Of a stretch of 32,966 nt of DNA, positions 31,899 through 32,966 are shown piece by piece. Made by a program: the position numbers and the translations under genes. The notes below the pieces were generated by a model. It was not told the origin of the DNA. It ran no database searches and saw nothing but the letters and a program-made list of their open reading frames with translations. The DNA comes from Candidatus Fermentibacterota bacterium (GTDB lineage Bacteria; JAFGKV01). Position 1 is the stretch's first letter, and every line of letters begins with the position of its first letter. The stretch covers positions 1 through 32,966 of the forward strand of contig JAUXFG010000032.1 of NCBI GenBank assembly GCA_030620115.1. Direction: 5' to 3'.

Positions 31899-32387
31899 AT
31901 GGTGCTCCCTAGAACATACATAGAAACGACGATTCCGAGCTTCTATCACGAAATTCGGACCGAGCCTGAAATGGTGGCCCGCAGGCAGTGGACCAGGGAA
32001 TGGTGGGACAACCACAGGGTAGGCTACGCCTGCGTGACGAGCATTCCCGTCATCGAGGAACTCGAGACCGGGGAGCATCCAAAGAAGCCGGAAACCCTCA
32101 ATTTGGTCTCCGGCTTACCCCTGCTTGCCATTGAGGTCCCTATCGGGGAAATCGTGGACACATACGTGCGACGCCACGTCATGCCGCGAGATCCGAGAGG
32201 CGACGCGCTGCACCTCGCCCTCGCCTCTTATCATCGATGCCAGTTTCTCCTGACCTGGAACTGCGAGCACTTGGCCAACGCTAACAAGCAAGAACACATT
32301 CGACACGTCAACACATTGCTTGGATTACCCGTGCCTATATTGACCACACCCATGGAACTCATCGGATTGCAGGAGGTCCCGAGATGA
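31899..32387 (+). CDS. PIN-domain toxin of a toxin-first TA pair
   Basis: This protein is 162 residues from ATG 31899, with GGAGGT just upstream; an ATG at 31881 is less well placed. The family signature is clear: RTYIETTIPSFYHEIR, RQWTREWWDNHRVGYACVTSIPVIEELETGEHPKK, DALHLALASYHRCQFLLTWNCEHLANANKQEHI and LLGLPVPILTTPMELI. These match PIN-like nucleases annotated as type II toxin-antitoxin toxins. The first acidic residue is Glu (YIETTIP) rather than Asp, as is common in this subfamily. The downstream small gene overlaps by 4 bp (ATGA), so the order is toxin then antitoxin, opposite to the VapBC modules in this window. Confidence 0.85.
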   Translation: MVLPRTYIETTIPSFYHEIRTEPEMVARRQWTREWWDNHRVGYACVTSIPVIEELETGEHPKKPETLNLVSGLPLLAIEVPIGEIVDTYVRRHVMPRDPRGDALHLALASYHRCQFLLTWNCEHLANANKQEHIRHVNTLLGLPVPILTTPMELIGLQEVPR

Positions 32388-32548
32388 AGAAAGATCCCCC
32401 CATCGACGAGATCCGCAAGATTCGACATGAGATCTCCGAGAAATACGGACATGATACGAAGGCCTTGCTCGATCATTACAAGAAACTCGAATCGAACTAT
32501 TCATCGAGACTCCTACGTGAATCTCGCACTGAATACGCCTCGAAGTAA
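32384..32548 (+). CDS. Small partner (probable antitoxin) of the PIN protein
   Basis: This 54-residue charged protein (MKKDPPIDEIRKIRHEISEK, then YGHDTKALLDHYKKLESNYSS) starts inside the stop of the PIN gene with the ATGA overlap. AGGAGG lies 9 bp upstream of its ATG. Similar short proteins with the D-P-x-(x)-D/E-E-(I/V)-R-x-I-R pattern typically follow this type of PIN gene, and I take it as the antitoxin. It has no recognisable DNA-binding fold and is probably helical. Confidence 0.75.
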   Translation: MKKDPPIDEIRKIRHEISEKYGHDTKALLDHYKKLESNYSSRLLRESRTEYASK

Positions 32549-32642
32549 TCGACTCCGCACGGAGGCCAACCTGTTGCTGCACGCGACGTCGCCTGGCCGC
32601 GCCGCGCGTGATCATGACGTTGCGAATTGATGAGATAGCCAG

Positions 32643-32876
32643 ATGGGCAAAAAGAAACGAAAACTCACTCCCGCAGGAAAGGCGGAAAAGAAACGTCGCC
32701 AGCGTGAATACATGACCGTCTTCATCAACGGAAAACAGAAGCGGGTGAAGCGCCCACCCACTGTGGACGGGCTCCCCGTTGACGAGTTCATCCGCAGGAA
32801 TGCCGATCCCATCTGGCTCCTCCAGAATGAAATGGGGACGCGGCATAGGGGGACGGGCATAGGGGGACGTAGCTAG
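32643..32876 (+). CDS. Small basic conserved protein with repeat-derived C-terminus
   Basis: This 77-residue protein begins MGKKKRKLTPAGKAEKKRRQ and continues REYMTVFINGKQKRVKRPPTVDGLPVDEFIRRNADPIWLLQNEMG. I recognise this Lys-rich start plus FINGKQKRVxRPPxxDG and ADPIWLxQNEM as a recurrent small family of unknown function. In the versions I recall the sequence ends soon after QNEMW. Here the last 12 residues (TRHRGTGIGGRS) come from GGGGACGCGGCATAG-type repeat units (32834-32872), so the C-terminus appears replaced or extended by a repeat. No strong ribosome-binding site is present. Confidence 0.6.
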   Translation: MGKKKRKLTPAGKAEKKRRQREYMTVFINGKQKRVKRPPTVDGLPVDEFIRRNADPIWLLQNEMGTRHRGTGIGGRS

Positions 32877-32886
32877 TATAGCTAGT

Positions 32887-32966
32887 TTATTGAAGTGAAT
32901 CGAGCAGATCTTCCACATCCCAGTCCGCCTCCTCAACAAGATCCCGGCCCTTCTCTATCGCCTGAA
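32887..32966 (-). CDS. 3' end of a gene running out of the window
   Basis: On the minus strand the last 26 sense codons read QAIEKGRDLVEEADWDVEDLLDSLQ (25 complete residues visible) and end at TAA 32889-32887. The composition is soluble and helical. The gene continues past the right edge, so neither family nor length can be judged. The 3' overlap with the repeat near 32860 is only a few bases. Confidence 0.5.
   Translation of the reverse strand, partial: QAIEKGRDLVEEADWDVEDLLDSLQ

Noticed and set aside
32325-32939. 204-codon minus-strand open frame at the right end
   Set aside because: It is antisense to three small genes with family motifs and 4-bp TA-type overlap; its protein shows no recognisable features.

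Overview
The window looks like chromosomal DNA of an uncultivated bacterium related to the FCB superphylum (the kind of genome assigned to Eisenbacteria, Latescibacterota, KSB1 or Zixibacteria). The evidence is the number of secreted beta-rich proteins ending in a FlgD/Por-type Ig-like tail with a -SGVYF-x-L- signature and a basic last residue, moderate to high GC, and gene islands separated by long repeat-filled spacers. No rRNA, complete tRNA or housekeeping operon is present, so the taxonomy is inference.

Layout. 1-2251: a large GT-C membrane protein resembling the arabinofuranosyltransferase AftA (minus). 2257-2646: interspersed repeat (R1). 2674-3349: small protein plus nucleotidyltransferase-fold pair. 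3566-7966: three secreted proteins on the minus strand (DNRLRE-type protein and two parallel beta-helix proteins). 8504-11329: isochorismatase-family hydrolase, thioredoxin-reductase-like flavoprotein and RlmN-like radical SAM enzyme (plus). 11338-11950: nested repeats. 11952-12619: VapBC module 1 with a visible promoter/operator. 13067-14400: secreted Kelch protein whose C-terminal tail has decayed. 14691-19441: YhaO/YhaN (SbcD/SbcC-like) nuclease operon. 19468-20493: dense repeats. 20578-22305: secreted glycosidase-like protein of AT-rich composition. 22386-23117: degenerate group II intron with a truncated maturase. 23545-24194: VapBC module 2. 25122-26211: a YhhN-family membrane protein, an integron attC-like site and a tiny Gly/Lys-rich protein, resembling gene cassettes without an integrase. 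26212-27794: repeats and REP-like debris. 27795-30901: two convergent secreted proteins. 31899-32966: a PIN toxin pair, a small basic protein and the edge of another gene.

How it works together. Most of the protein-coding capacity is cell surface and secretome: five intact and one broken protein carry the same type of C-terminal tail, and they presumably share one export and anchoring machinery encoded elsewhere. The other themes are genome plasticity (two VapBC modules, a PIN pair, a nucleotidyltransferase pair, intron, attC site) and DNA repair (YhaO/YhaN).

The most striking non-coding signal is a family of interspersed elements (R1) with inverted ends of the type CCCGGACTTCTCACC. One copy sits inside another repeat (R2) for which a second, uninterrupted copy exists in the same window, giving an occupied/empty site pair. 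An R1 end also lies in frame inside the flavoprotein gene, and other repeats abut or form gene ends. I see no single clearly new defence or metabolic system. The best candidates for novelty are the R1/R2 repeats, the attC-bounded cassettes, the RlmN-like enzyme lacking one catalytic cysteine, and the AftA-like transferase outside Actinobacteria.
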